From J089 sp964535735 (GTDB lineage: Bacteria; Fidelibacterota; Marinisomatia; Marinisomatales; J089), in assembly GCA_964535735.1 (NCBI GenBank), contig CAZHTM010000004.1, positions 27,307-91,306 on the forward strand: a DNA stretch of 64,000 bases, written 5' to 3'. Made by a program: the position numbers and the translations under genes. The notes beneath the pieces were generated by a model, which did not search any database, had not been told where the DNA came from, and worked only from the letters and a program-made list of their open reading frames with translations. Positions 26,424 through 35,076 of the stretch are shown here, one piece after another. Within the stretch, counting starts at the first letter, position 1. Each line of letters starts with the position of its first letter.

Positions 26424-27682
26424 TAAAGGCCGCGAAACGGATCACCGACCAAAGGAACATCAAGGCGAAAATCCCCAAAACCATTATAATCGATGAAAAG
26501 AAATTGCCGATTGATTCGATGGTAATACCATAATTCATAACTCCGATGGGATTGGGTGCTGGTGCTGCGTTCCACTTCATCAGGAGGGCCGAAAAGAACG
26601 TAAATCATCCCCATGTCGGTCATCCAACCGGCCGTAAAACCAGTAAAATGTTCATTAGAGTACTTAATCCGTCGGTAATATTCATCCATGAGTTCATTTT
26701 GTTCCGTCTCGGGATTGGGGTCCCGTACTTTCCAAAATTCTTTAAACAGGGCTTCACGTTCCTGTTCACTCGCTGATTTTAACTTATGCCGTTCTTTGGA
26801 ATTTAAAATATACATCATTTGATCCAGGGCGTCATTCACATCGGTTACCAGACTGGATATCCCTGGTTTATCGACTTTAATCTCCACCGATTGTGTATAT
26901 GACTTGCCTTCTGATTCCAATTCCGCTTTGATTTTAAACAGTATTCCATCAAACAAAGACGGATCTAAATAAAAATCCATGGACTGTCCCGACGTAGCCT
27001 CATTCACAATCTGTGAACGATTCCAAAGACGATGATTATCCCCTTTTACCAAATTGAGTCTGAGCGTTGCCTCGCCGTCCGTCTTGAAATACACAACCAC
27101 TTTGAGAGAATCTTCCAGGTTTCGTATTTCACGATTTATAACCGGGATCAATCCTTCGCCGAATCCCCAATCGCCAGGTTTATTCTCCAGAACAATAGGT
27201 GGAAAAACGGCGTCTGGCCCACTGAAAACGGTTAAATCCCAATCCCCTGTATTTTCTCCCGTATTTTTAGTGTCCATATCCATTAACTGGGCAACCAAAT
27301 GGTATTTCCCAGGGGGAACGGTGAACGAAGTCCAGGTTATCGTCGATAAAGATAAGGAGACTGTAGAAATATAATTATCCACGACGACGGAATCTTTCCA
27401 AATCTTCCGTCCATATTGATACCCCTCCTTATCCCGTAAGGTAATCGTTCCTTGGAAATCTGCCCTATAGGTTGAATCGTGTTTGAGGAATTGAAGAGCC
27501 AAGTAAGGAATTTCCAAATAGGCAATTACTTTAATCGAATCGCTATCCGCAACTGGTAATGGATAGGCTGCCATATTAAAATGATCGATATTCCGTTTTT
27601 CCGGTCTCTTCCGGAATGGATCAACGGCAAAGAGTGTATTCAGCTCTCCTAAAAGGAGTAAAATGATCAGAATGGATCTCAT
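26423..27682 (-). CDS. GWxTD-domain secreted protein
   Basis: 419 aa with an N-terminal signal peptide. The C-terminal third contains the eponymous segment GFTAGWMTDMGMIYVLFGPP followed by SYELWYYHRI. GWxTD domains (about 100 aa) occur in Acidobacteriota, Marinimicrobia, KSB1 and related phyla; their function is unknown. The upstream part has beta-rich repeats and a segment (NALDQMMYILNSKERHKLKS) that precedes the domain in most members. Its start overlaps the stop of the upstream propeller gene, which suggests a joint envelope role. Confidence 0.8.
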   Translation of the reverse strand: MRSILIILLLLGELNTLFAVDPFRKRPEKRNIDHFNMAAYPLPVADSDSIKVIAYLEIPYLALQFLKHDSTYRADFQGTITLRDKEGYQYGRKIWKDSVVVDNYISTVSLSLSTITWTSFTVPPGKYHLVAQLMDMDTKNTGENTGDWDLTVFSGPDAVFPPIVLENKPGDWGFGEGLIPVINREIRNLEDSLKVVVYFKTDGEATLRLNLVKGDNHRLWNRSQIVNEATSGQSMDFYLDPSLFDGILFKIKAELESEGKSYTQSVEIKVDKPGISSLVTDVNDALDQMMYILNSKERHKLKSASEQEREALFKEFWKVRDPNPETEQNELMDEYYRRIKYSNEHFTGFTAGWMTDMGMIYVLFGPPDEVERSTSTQSHRSYELWYYHRINRQFLFIDYNGFGDFRLDVPLVGDPFRGL

Positions 27683-29280
27683 TTAAGACGTTCGTTTCTC
27701 CAGTTGAATCGAATCAGACCGCGGTTTGTTCCCAGCCAAACATCATCCCCATCAATGTACGCACAATTTATTTTACCTATGAAATCATAATTATAATCTC
27801 GAGTCATATTTCCGTCAAATGAAAAGAGGACAAAACGACTCCCCAAATTTAACACCCCGTAATTTCCCTCCCAATCCATGGACTTCACGGGTAAAGCACC
27901 ATAAAGAGTAGGATTTAGAACTAATTTCCATTTAGCGTTAGGATTTGCTCTGAAAAATAGGCCTTGAGACGTGGCCAACAACATTTGGGAGTTTTTCGTG
28001 ACCAATGCTTCATACCGTATCAAACCGGGAGCAATTCCAACATCAGGATGAATACTTGCATCGCGAATATTGTCCGTTTCAGGATCGACAGTCAATAGAT
28101 TCAGGTCTGTAACGACCCAAACGACTCCGGCTTGGTACCCCAAACCGTACACCTGAGAATTCAAGGTATTGGGCAAAACGTTAAAAGATAAGATTCGATC
28201 CCGAGTAGTATCAATTTTAATTAGTTCCCGGTTTGTGGTAATCCATTGGTATCCCCCTCCATTCACCATAGCTATCACCGGTCCACCTTGCAGAGGTTGG
28301 CCTAACGTTTTCCAGAATTGATCTTTCATATGATACACGGCTATATCCGTGCCGCCCACCCAGATATCCTGTGCATAACGATCCAGCCGGGTCACCGGTT
28401 GTCCCGGCGAATTGATCTCCAACTCACTTTCTAAATAATCATACTTATTCTGATCTGGATTGAACCATGTGAGCCCCATGGGATCAGTAGTATTGGAACC
28501 TCCAAGAAGGATGTCAGATCCTAAAACAAGGTCGCCAACCCCTCCATTTAATAACCCCACCCGGACCGGTTGGAAGCTTTTCAAAATACCATCGCCTACT
28601 AGTAAGGTGCCACGGTCCGTCCCCACAAATTGATCATTATAGCGTCCAAAATAAAATGTCGTAATATGTTCGGTGCGTCCATCCCAGTCGATCACATCAT
28701 TCCCATTAAACATCCAGCCATCCATCACGGAATAGTCCCGCAATTGCTCAGGCACATTATAATTAAACCGGTGCCCGGAACCTACCGCCACAACGGGTTC
28801 GTCAGGTTGTGATTTTTGTCCTAAATAACTTCCACTGACTCGATCAATTTTAACCGCAACTGAGCCTGTTAACAACCATAGGTAATTTTTTGAAACACCA
28901 ATTTGATCCACGCGTGTTCCAGGAACCAACCCCATCTCCTCAAATGAGCGATGAATCCAATTACCCTCTGCATCATAGCTAAATTCCAAATATTCCGGAG
29001 TAGCCACCCACAAGATTCCACTATCACGATCTATAAAAACGGCGTCACATGAATTAGAGGTCAATCCCTGTGCTGTTGTGATCGGTTCAACAAATTGCTT
29101 ACGGAGAATGTGCCAGCGATAAATACCTCCGGAACGAGTGGCGATGTAAAGATATTCATAGCCTTCGGAAAACGATTGGAGAATTCCGGCTCGAGTATAT
29201 AAAACCCAATCGAAAGGTTCAAATCGCGGGGCCGGTTGTGCCTGCAAGGAAGTGATGAGGAAAAGGCACCCTGCCAACAT
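27679..29280 (-). CDS. Beta-propeller secreted protein of unknown function
   Basis: 533 aa. Repeats such as GYEYLYIATRSGGIYRW, DSGILWVATPEYLEF and GDDVWLGTNRGLIRFNW match the 'reg_prop' blades found in sensor propellers, but there is no kinase or membrane domain, so it is probably a periplasmic or surface propeller. The ATG at 29280 gives a very short signal sequence (LAGCLFLITSLQAQ); the frame is open upstream through SVFFQRWG, so a non-ATG start slightly upstream is possible. It overlaps the GWxTD gene downstream by 4 bp. Confidence 0.6.
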   Translation of the reverse strand: MLAGCLFLITSLQAQPAPRFEPFDWVLYTRAGILQSFSEGYEYLYIATRSGGIYRWHILRKQFVEPITTAQGLTSNSCDAVFIDRDSGILWVATPEYLEFSYDAEGNWIHRSFEEMGLVPGTRVDQIGVSKNYLWLLTGSVAVKIDRVSGSYLGQKSQPDEPVVAVGSGHRFNYNVPEQLRDYSVMDGWMFNGNDVIDWDGRTEHITTFYFGRYNDQFVGTDRGTLLVGDGILKSFQPVRVGLLNGGVGDLVLGSDILLGGSNTTDPMGLTWFNPDQNKYDYLESELEINSPGQPVTRLDRYAQDIWVGGTDIAVYHMKDQFWKTLGQPLQGGPVIAMVNGGGYQWITTNRELIKIDTTRDRILSFNVLPNTLNSQVYGLGYQAGVVWVVTDLNLLTVDPETDNIRDASIHPDVGIAPGLIRYEALVTKNSQMLLATSQGLFFRANPNAKWKLVLNPTLYGALPVKSMDWEGNYGVLNLGSRFVLFSFDGNMTRDYNYDFIGKINCAYIDGDDVWLGTNRGLIRFNWRNERLK

Positions 29281-29314
29281 TCCCCATCGTTGAAAGAAAA
29301 CAGAAAAACTAGAT

Positions 29315-30307
29315 TTAATGCTGAGCAGAGATTAACTCACTTAACCGAGTTTGCAATTTACGAGTTGTGATGGGAACAACACCTACTTCTTCGCACACGA
29401 TCCCAGCTGCCAGATTGGCCAAGGCTGCAGCATCCACATCTGAGAGACCGGAAACATCGGCCAGCGTATAGGTTGCAATTACTGTGTCACCTGCTCCGGA
29501 GACATCATGAACACGGCGAGCATGGGTGGGAATAGTCTGCGTACCAGTTTGATTAAATAGGGTCATACCTTCCGCACCCCGAGTGACGATAAGTGTATCA
29601 ATATGTTGCGCCTTCCGGTAAGCTTCGCCCTTTGATAAAAACGCTTCTTCGGAAGCGAAAGGTCCCACAGCATGGGAAAATTCGGACCAGTTAGGTTTTA
29701 AAAGCCGGATACCTTTGTAAGCATCAAAGAATTGCTTTTTCGGGTCTACATAAACCGGGATCCCATTACTTTCAGCCTTCTCCAATACCTGTGTAATAAA
29801 TTCAACTGAGAAAAAGCCTTTGTCATAATCCTCTAAAATAATGCCATCAACCGACGTGATCACTGACATTATTTGATCAAACACTTGAGACTGAATTGAT
29901 GGATCGACGGGTCTGGTAGTTTCCCGGTCATACCGCACTACATGTTGATTCCGGGCTATGATTCGTGTTTTAACGCTGGTGGGACGACTGTTTGTTTGAA
30001 TAATTATATCCGAATGAATCCCGGATTCCTCCAGTAACTGCATCAACTGATTACCTTCCTGATCCACTCCCACCAAACCACCCACATAGACTTGCGCACC
30101 CAAACCACTCACATTGCGAGCCACATTGGCAGCGCCACCGGGCATGTAATCCTGCGAAGACACTTGAACTACCGGAACCGGCGCCTCCGGCGATATTCGC
30201 AGGGCGTCTCCCCAGACATAAGCATCCAGCATCAAATCCCCAATCACCAGGATTGTCTTAGAGGAAAACTTAGGCAGTGCCTGCTGAATATTTTGATTAT
30301 TCATCAT
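29315..30307 (-). CDS. rfaE1: D-glycero-beta-D-manno-heptose-7-phosphate kinase (RfaE1/HldE domain I)
   Basis: 330 aa PfkB-family sugar kinase. The N-terminal ILVIGDLMLDAYVWGDALRI and RISPEAPVPVVQV are highly specific for the heptose kinase of LPS core synthesis, and the C-terminal VSGAGDTVIATYTLA carries the catalytic aspartate. The nucleotidyltransferase half (HldE domain II/RfaE2) is absent, so this is the split type. It implies that the organism makes heptose-containing LPS. It overlaps the PspC gene upstream in ATGA. Confidence 0.92.
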   Translation of the reverse strand: MMNNQNIQQALPKFSSKTILVIGDLMLDAYVWGDALRISPEAPVPVVQVSSQDYMPGGAANVARNVSGLGAQVYVGGLVGVDQEGNQLMQLLEESGIHSDIIIQTNSRPTSVKTRIIARNQHVVRYDRETTRPVDPSIQSQVFDQIMSVITSVDGIILEDYDKGFFSVEFITQVLEKAESNGIPVYVDPKKQFFDAYKGIRLLKPNWSEFSHAVGPFASEEAFLSKGEAYRKAQHIDTLIVTRGAEGMTLFNQTGTQTIPTHARRVHDVSGAGDTVIATYTLADVSGLSDVDAAALANLAAGIVCEEVGVVPITTRKLQTRLSELISAQH

Positions 30308-30897
30308 TTGGTCTTGGATAATAAAAAGTAGGCCAAGATATACAAAATCACCCCTAAAGGACCAACAAACAGGGTTCCCAACGCCCAGGCTAAACGCACA
30401 ATTACGGGCTCGATTTTAAATGTTTCTCCTATCCCGCCACAGACACCCAGTATAAAACGATCGGTTTGGGAAATATGCCACCTTAGGTTCTGAAATGGTA
30501 CAGCCTCTTCTCGGCGGGAGGCTAGCAAATAAAGAATTCCCAAAACTACCAGTACAGGGATAAGCCGAAATATCCCGGAAAATAACATCTGAATTAACCC
30601 CTGAAATAATGGAATCCCCCGAAGGATAAATATAATAATCAAAGCTAAGAAGACGTAACTCCAGGGTGATTCTTTCCCAGGGATAACATCACTGGGGTGG
30701 TATGAAAAATGTGTTCCCGGGCGCTCCGGAATGAAGACCAGGGCCAATATATAGGCCAAGATTCCATATCCACCGAAGAAACTAAATAGCAACCACACAA
30801 TTCGAATTAGCGTGGCATCCACATTGAAGTATTCCGCGAATCCGCCGCAAATACCGACCAGAACCCGGTCATCTGATGAACGATAGAGTTTTCTCAT
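30304..30897 (-). CDS. Membrane protein with two PspC domains
   Basis: 197 aa. A PspC domain occupies residues 1-58 (KLYRSSDDRVLVGICGGFAE then GGYGILAYILALVFIP) and a second one the last 60 residues (SQTDRFILGVCGGIGETF then GPLGVILYILAYFLLS), with two to three membrane helices between. PspC proteins take part in phage-shock/envelope-stress responses. Two copies in one short protein are less common than one. ATGA overlaps link it to rfaE1 and to the HDAC-like gene. Confidence 0.82.
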   Translation of the reverse strand: MRKLYRSSDDRVLVGICGGFAEYFNVDATLIRIVWLLFSFFGGYGILAYILALVFIPERPGTHFSYHPSDVIPGKESPWSYVFLALIIIFILRGIPLFQGLIQMLFSGIFRLIPVLVVLGILYLLASRREEAVPFQNLRWHISQTDRFILGVCGGIGETFKIEPVIVRLAWALGTLFVGPLGVILYILAYFLLSKTK

Positions 30898-31835
30898 TCC
30901 ATTAAGACCTTTAGATGAAAATAGACAGATTCTGATAACGCTTCAAAGGAGTATCCGCCTTCCAAAATGGATAATAGTCTTCCATCGCAACATTCATCGG
31001 CTAAGGATTGAAACACGCCAGTAATCGTTGCGAAAGTTTCGGTTGAGATTTGTAAACCACCGATGGGATCCAGTCGGTGGGCATCAAACCCTGCTGATAA
31101 TAAAATTAAATCCGGGTTAAAACGGAGCACCAAATCCGGGACGGCATTTTGATAAATATCCAAAAACACATCATCGCCTGATCCTGAGGAGAGCGGAAAA
31201 TTCCGCGTGAGTCCTTTCCCGGCGCCAATCCCTGTTTCATCAGCCGTGCCCGTGCCGGGGTAGAACGGATATTGATGGGTGCTAATATACAGAATCTGGG
31301 GACGGTCCTCAAAAATGTGTTGGGTCCCATTTCCATGATGAACGTCGAAATCCAGAATGGCCACACGTTCAATGGATTCCTGAGATAAAGCAAATTCAGC
31401 CGCCAACGCCACATTGTTGAAGAGACAAAATCCCATTGCTTGCCGCACTTCCGCATGATGGCCAGGGGGACGCGTTAGTACCATCCCATTATCCATGTTT
31501 CCGGATAGAATTTCCCTCACACCCTGGACAGCGGCACCGGCTGCAGCTAACGCCACCGAATAGCTATCATATCCCACCGCACAATCGGGTGTATCCACAT
31601 AGGGTTGTCCGCTGATACAGGCGGTTTCTACATGACTGATGTAATCCAACGGATGGATGGTTTCCAACACCGCTCGATTTGCCGGTGAGATAGGGATTTC
31701 CACCAAATCGTCCATCAGGCGCTTTTCCTTTAAATAGCGCAAGATGGCGGTCAATCGCCTTGGAGATTCCGGATGCCCTGTTCCGGTCGTATGCTCGAGG
31801 AACAGTGGCGAATAGAGTAATCCGGTAGATTTCAA
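30894..31835 (-). CDS. Histone deacetylase-family (AcuC/acetylpolyamine amidohydrolase-like) enzyme
   Basis: 313 aa. The fold is identified by RPPGHHAEVRQAMGFCLFNN (catalytic His pair) and the zinc-binding ILDFDVHHGNGTQHIF, plus LILLSAGFDAHRLDPIGGL with the third zinc aspartate and EGGY near the end. Bacterial members deacetylate proteins, polyamines or acetoin-related substrates; the true substrate cannot be read from the sequence. All catalytic residues are present. It starts 5 bp after the ABC protein stop and overlaps the PspC gene. Confidence 0.9.
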   Translation of the reverse strand: MKSTGLLYSPLFLEHTTGTGHPESPRRLTAILRYLKEKRLMDDLVEIPISPANRAVLETIHPLDYISHVETACISGQPYVDTPDCAVGYDSYSVALAAAGAAVQGVREILSGNMDNGMVLTRPPGHHAEVRQAMGFCLFNNVALAAEFALSQESIERVAILDFDVHHGNGTQHIFEDRPQILYISTHQYPFYPGTGTADETGIGAGKGLTRNFPLSSGSGDDVFLDIYQNAVPDLVLRFNPDLILLSAGFDAHRLDPIGGLQISTETFATITGVFQSLADECCDGRLLSILEGGYSFEALSESVYFHLKVLME

Positions 31836-31839
31836 TCCA

Positions 31840-32532
31840 TCAATATCGTTTAGAGGGCGATTTTGTCACGCCAGGCCGGATCTTCGCCACATGGCCATTG
31901 TCCAAATGGATAAGGACCGCTGCAAATTTCTTAATGCGATGATCATCTGGTGCAGCCAAAATAATCGTGGTTCCCAGTTCCCGATTCATTTTCAACAGTC
32001 GATTCCGAAAATCCCGTTCCATGGTGCTGTCCATCGTAGTTCCATAGTCATCGATGAGTAGTACTCGCGGATCGCTCTCTACAGCCAGAACTTTTTTAAA
32101 CCAGGATGTTTCACCGGGGGAAAGTTTTTTCAGAGGAATATCCCAAAATTCCTTAAACCGCCCTCGGGAAAAATATCGCCCGCGAATTCGTTCCACTGCA
32201 TCCGGATGAACCATTTGAACAATTTGGCTCAGCTTTTGGGAATCAGGTAGCGTTTCTACACTGGCAAGATAGATTTCATCGATGGGCTTTACTTTCCCTA
32301 GCCACGTCGTTTCAAACTCTTCGCCGTCGTATTTAAGGGTTCCGGTTGTTTGCCGTTCTATACCGGCTAACAATTTTAACAAGGTGGTTTTTCCGGATCC
32401 GATTGCCCCAATAATACCATAGATGGTTCCGGGATGGAATTGTAGATGACCAATCTGTAGGACAGTTCGGGAACCGTAATCCTTTTTCAGATCCGAAATT
32501 TCATAAATAAGTTTACTGCGTTGATTCATCAC
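31840..32532 (-). CDS. Atypical ABC ATPase domain protein
   Basis: 230 aa. Walker A is normal (GAIGSGKTTLLKLLAG) and the signature reads LSPGE. Walker B reads VLLIDDYGTTMD: the catalytic Glu of LLDEP is replaced by Asp and the Pro by Tyr. At the H-switch the sequence is ILAAPDDHR, where a His should follow LVT. It may hydrolyse ATP slowly or act as a regulatory ATPase. No permease gene is adjacent; the neighbours are HDAC-like and trxB. Transporter function is therefore doubtful. Confidence 0.75.
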   Translation of the reverse strand: MMNQRSKLIYEISDLKKDYGSRTVLQIGHLQFHPGTIYGIIGAIGSGKTTLLKLLAGIERQTTGTLKYDGEEFETTWLGKVKPIDEIYLASVETLPDSQKLSQIVQMVHPDAVERIRGRYFSRGRFKEFWDIPLKKLSPGETSWFKKVLAVESDPRVLLIDDYGTTMDSTMERDFRNRLLKMNRELGTTIILAAPDDHRIKKFAAVLIHLDNGHVAKIRPGVTKSPSKRY

Positions 32533-32569
32533 TCACTCCTATTTGAGATTGGATGAATCGGAAGTTGAT

Positions 32570-33496
32570 CTATTCTTGAGACTCCAAAAACCGTTCTGCG
32601 TCGATGGCTGCCATACATCCTGAACCGGCGGCCGTGATCGCTTGCCGGTATACATGGTCCTGGGCATCGCCGCAGGCAAAAACACCCGGAATATTGGTCA
32701 GACTGCGACCTTCTTTTGTTTGGATATATCCTGTGGTATCCAGATCTAGATAGTCTTTAAATAATTCGGTATTGGGACGATGTCCGATTGCAAAGAAAAT
32801 ACCGTCACAGGATTCTTCACGGGTGGCTCCTGTTTTTGTGTCTTTTAGGATCGCACCTGTCACTCCGGTTTCGCGGTTGCCTAAAATACGGTCAACGGTC
32901 GAATTCCAATGAACGTGGATTTTGGGATTTTCCAACGCACGTTTTGCCATAATTTTAGAAGCTCGGAATTCATCCCGCCGATGGACAATCCATACTTCGG
33001 AGGCAAATTTGGTCAGGAAAGTCGCCTCTTCCATGGCCGAATCACCGCCTCCAATAACCAGGACTTTCTTATCCCGGTAAAAAAATCCATCACAGGTAGC
33101 ACAGGCTGAAACACCATACCCCATCAGTTCCATTTCCGACTCCAAGCCCAATGTTTTGGCCGATGCGCCGGTGGAAATAATGATCGTTTCACCCGTGTAA
33201 ACTTCGTCACCGACCCACACTTTAAAGGGTCGTTCAGAAAAATCAACTTTAGTCACCTGTTTCATGACACATTCAGCCCCAAATCGTTGGGCCTGTTCAC
33301 GAAACCGATCCATCAATTCCGGACCCATGATACCTTCAGGAAATCCTGGATAATTCTCAACTTCCGTCGTGATAGTGAGTTGTCCTCCGGGTTGCATACC
33401 CTCAAATACGATGGGATTTAAATTTGCTCTAGCCGTGTAGATCGCTGCGGTTAGGCCGGCTGGTCCAGAACCGATGATGATGACTTTCCGATTCAT
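32570..33496 (-). CDS. trxB: Thioredoxin-disulfide reductase
   Basis: 308 aa, a normal length. The FAD motif IIIGSGPAGLTAAIYTARAN is at the N-terminus, the redox disulfide C132-A-T-C135 sits in SACATCDGFFY, the NADPH motif is VIGGGDSAMEEATFL, and GVFACGDAQDHVYRQAITAA closes the FAD site. It reduces thioredoxin with NADPH in the cytoplasm. It lies 11 bp downstream of trxA, so both subunits of the system form one operon. Confidence 0.97.
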   Translation of the reverse strand: MNRKVIIIGSGPAGLTAAIYTARANLNPIVFEGMQPGGQLTITTEVENYPGFPEGIMGPELMDRFREQAQRFGAECVMKQVTKVDFSERPFKVWVGDEVYTGETIIISTGASAKTLGLESEMELMGYGVSACATCDGFFYRDKKVLVIGGGDSAMEEATFLTKFASEVWIVHRRDEFRASKIMAKRALENPKIHVHWNSTVDRILGNRETGVTGAILKDTKTGATREESCDGIFFAIGHRPNTELFKDYLDLDTTGYIQTKEGRSLTNIPGVFACGDAQDHVYRQAITAAGSGCMAAIDAERFLESQE

Positions 33497-33507
33497 AGTA
33501 GGTTACT

Positions 33508-33834
33508 TTAAAGCGCCTCTTCTAATAGTTTGGTAATTCTTTCCTTGGGAACAGATCCCACAATTTGTTTAAAAACGGAGCCGTCTTTAAACACCAACAA
33601 ACTGGGAATACTGCGAATTCCATATTTCATTGCGGTTTGTTGGTTATGGTCCACATTTAATTTTCCGACTTTTACCCGATCTTTGTAATCATTGGCAATA
33701 TCTTCAACTACGGGACCAATAACTTTACAAGGTCCACACCATTCTGCCCAAAAATCCACTAAAACCGGACGGTCAGATTGAAGAACCTCAGATTCGAAAT
33801 TCTGATCGCTAAATTCGAATACATTCTCTGCCAT
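33508..33834 (-). CDS. trxA: Thioredoxin
   Basis: 108 aa, typical length. The active site WAEWCGPCK and the cis-proline segment IRSIPSLLVFKDG are intact. It serves as a general dithiol reductant in the cytoplasm. AAGAAGGAG precedes the start at a good distance. It is the first gene of trxA-trxB; the 180 bp upstream contains an unusual nested inverted repeat. Confidence 0.97.
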   Translation of the reverse strand: MAENVFEFSDQNFESEVLQSDRPVLVDFWAEWCGPCKVIGPVVEDIANDYKDRVKVGKLNVDHNQQTAMKYGIRSIPSLLVFKDGSVFKQIVGSVPKERITKLLEEAL

Positions 33835-33901
33835 GGATTCTCCTTCTTGTTGATGAATAAAAATTGGAATACACCAAATTTACTTGTTATCACGAATTCG
33901 A

Positions 33902-33971
33902 TGTAACCTTTTTACCTTCATTCATCAATGTGAACTTATACACATAGATGATATTCTGTTCAAAGGTTACA
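33902..33971. repeat. Nested symmetric inverted repeat upstream of trxA
   Basis: Outer arms TGTAACCTTT (33902-33911) and AAAGGTTACA (33962-33971) are perfectly complementary. Inner arms (33922-33932 and 33941-33951) pair as TCATC/GATGA and ATGTG/CACAT with one A-A mismatch, around an 8-nt loop. The two internal loops are each 10 nt. No poly-T tract follows on either strand, so it is not an ordinary terminator. It could be an operator, a structured leader or a small palindromic repeat element. Confidence 0.55.
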
Positions 33972-34014
33972 CAATTTCTGTCATTTTCAGGACATTTCCA
34001 GGTGTTAGGTTATC

Positions 34015-35076
34015 CTATGATCGTATCCACCGAATAATCTCCGGCAATGTAATCCGTTTCCCATACATTAAAATAGACATCTGGAATATTTTTCCTGAAA
34101 TTTTCAACATTCCCCATATTGAGACAACCATTAAGACAAAAGCCACCAATTGTTCCCAAATTTCTATGGAAGATGTGCCGGCTCTGAGAACGATAAGAAA
34201 CGGTGTTATGGGGGGAATGAAAGTTACAATCCGGGTAACCAAGGCCGTTGGATTGGTGATAAAAAAGGTTGCCAATATAATGGGAACAATCATGATCAGT
34301 GACACCATACCACTAATTTGCTGAGCTTCTTGTTCGGAATCGAAAACACTGCCCAGGGCCGCAAAAATAGCGGCATAAAAAATAAAACCCAGAATGAAAA
34401 ACACCATCATGGACAACAGAAAACTTATTTTGATTGTATCCAACCCCTGATAAATGGTCACCACAAATCCCACTGACAAATAGAAAAACAACTGGGTGAG
34501 CCCCAATGCACCTAAGCCTAGGATTTTACCGCGCATTAGTTGGCTGGGGGTCACAGCGGATAATAGGATTTCAATCATCCGGGATGATCGTTCTTCGATG
34601 ACACTCCGGAGCAGGATTTGAGCCGAGAATAAAATGGTCATGTACAGAATCATCATGGCAATGAAGGGGATAAAGAAATCCACCAATTCATTACTTTCGG
34701 TTGTTCCACCGGTTTTGGAAACCTGGAACGTATTCAGGCTGACNNNNNNNNNNNNNNNNNNNNNNNNNNNNNNNNNNNNNNNNNNNNNNNNNNNNNNNNN
34801 NNNNNNNNNNNNNNNNNNNNNNNNNNNNNNNNNNNNNNNNNNNTCTCCATTTTTAAGTCGATAATCTTCAGTCAATTGCTGGATATAAGCCTGTGCCAAT
34901 TGACCGGTTTCGTCTAACAGGCCGATGGTTGTCTTTTCAGTGCTTTCGCCGCTCAGCAAAAGGGACGGCAGGATCATGCCTCCCAAAATAAAAAGTGGAA
35001 TTACAACTGCTGTAAAAAGGAACAATTTCGATTTTACGCGCCGAATGTATTCCCATTTAAATATTTGGAAGATCAT
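34015..35076 (-). CDS. ABC-2 type transporter permease (NatB-like), internal assembly gap
   Basis: 353 aa as scaffolded, interrupted by 100 N. The N-terminal helix (FLFTAVVIPLFILGGMILPS) and the C-terminal five to six helices (IPFIAMMILYMTILFSAQ, ERSSRMIEILLSAVTPSQLM, QISGMVSLIMIVPIILATFF) match the NatB/YhaP family of ABC exporters. The missing part is the periplasmic domain after the first helix. It overlaps the stop of its ATPase gene by 4 bp, so the two form a classic exporter pair. Substrate (Na+ or peptide/lipid) is not evident. Confidence 0.85.
   Translation of the reverse strand: MIFQIFKWEYIRRVKSKLFLFTAVVIPLFILGGMILPSLLLSGESTEKTTIGLLDETGQLAQAYIQQLTEDYRLKNGXXXXXXXXXXXXXXXXXXXXXXXXXXXXXXXXXXVSLNTFQVSKTGGTTESNELVDFFIPFIAMMILYMTILFSAQILLRSVIEERSSRMIEILLSAVTPSQLMRGKILGLGALGLTQLFFYLSVGFVVTIYQGLDTIKISFLLSMMVFFILGFIFYAAIFAALGSVFDSEQEAQQISGMVSLIMIVPIILATFFITNPTALVTRIVTFIPPITPFLIVLRAGTSSIEIWEQLVAFVLMVVSIWGMLKISGKIFQMSILMYGKRITLPEIIRWIRS
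34744..34843. other. Assembly gap (100 N) inside ABC permease gene
   Basis: Exactly 100 N within the periplasmic domain of the permease; the true length is unknown. Confidence 0.98.
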
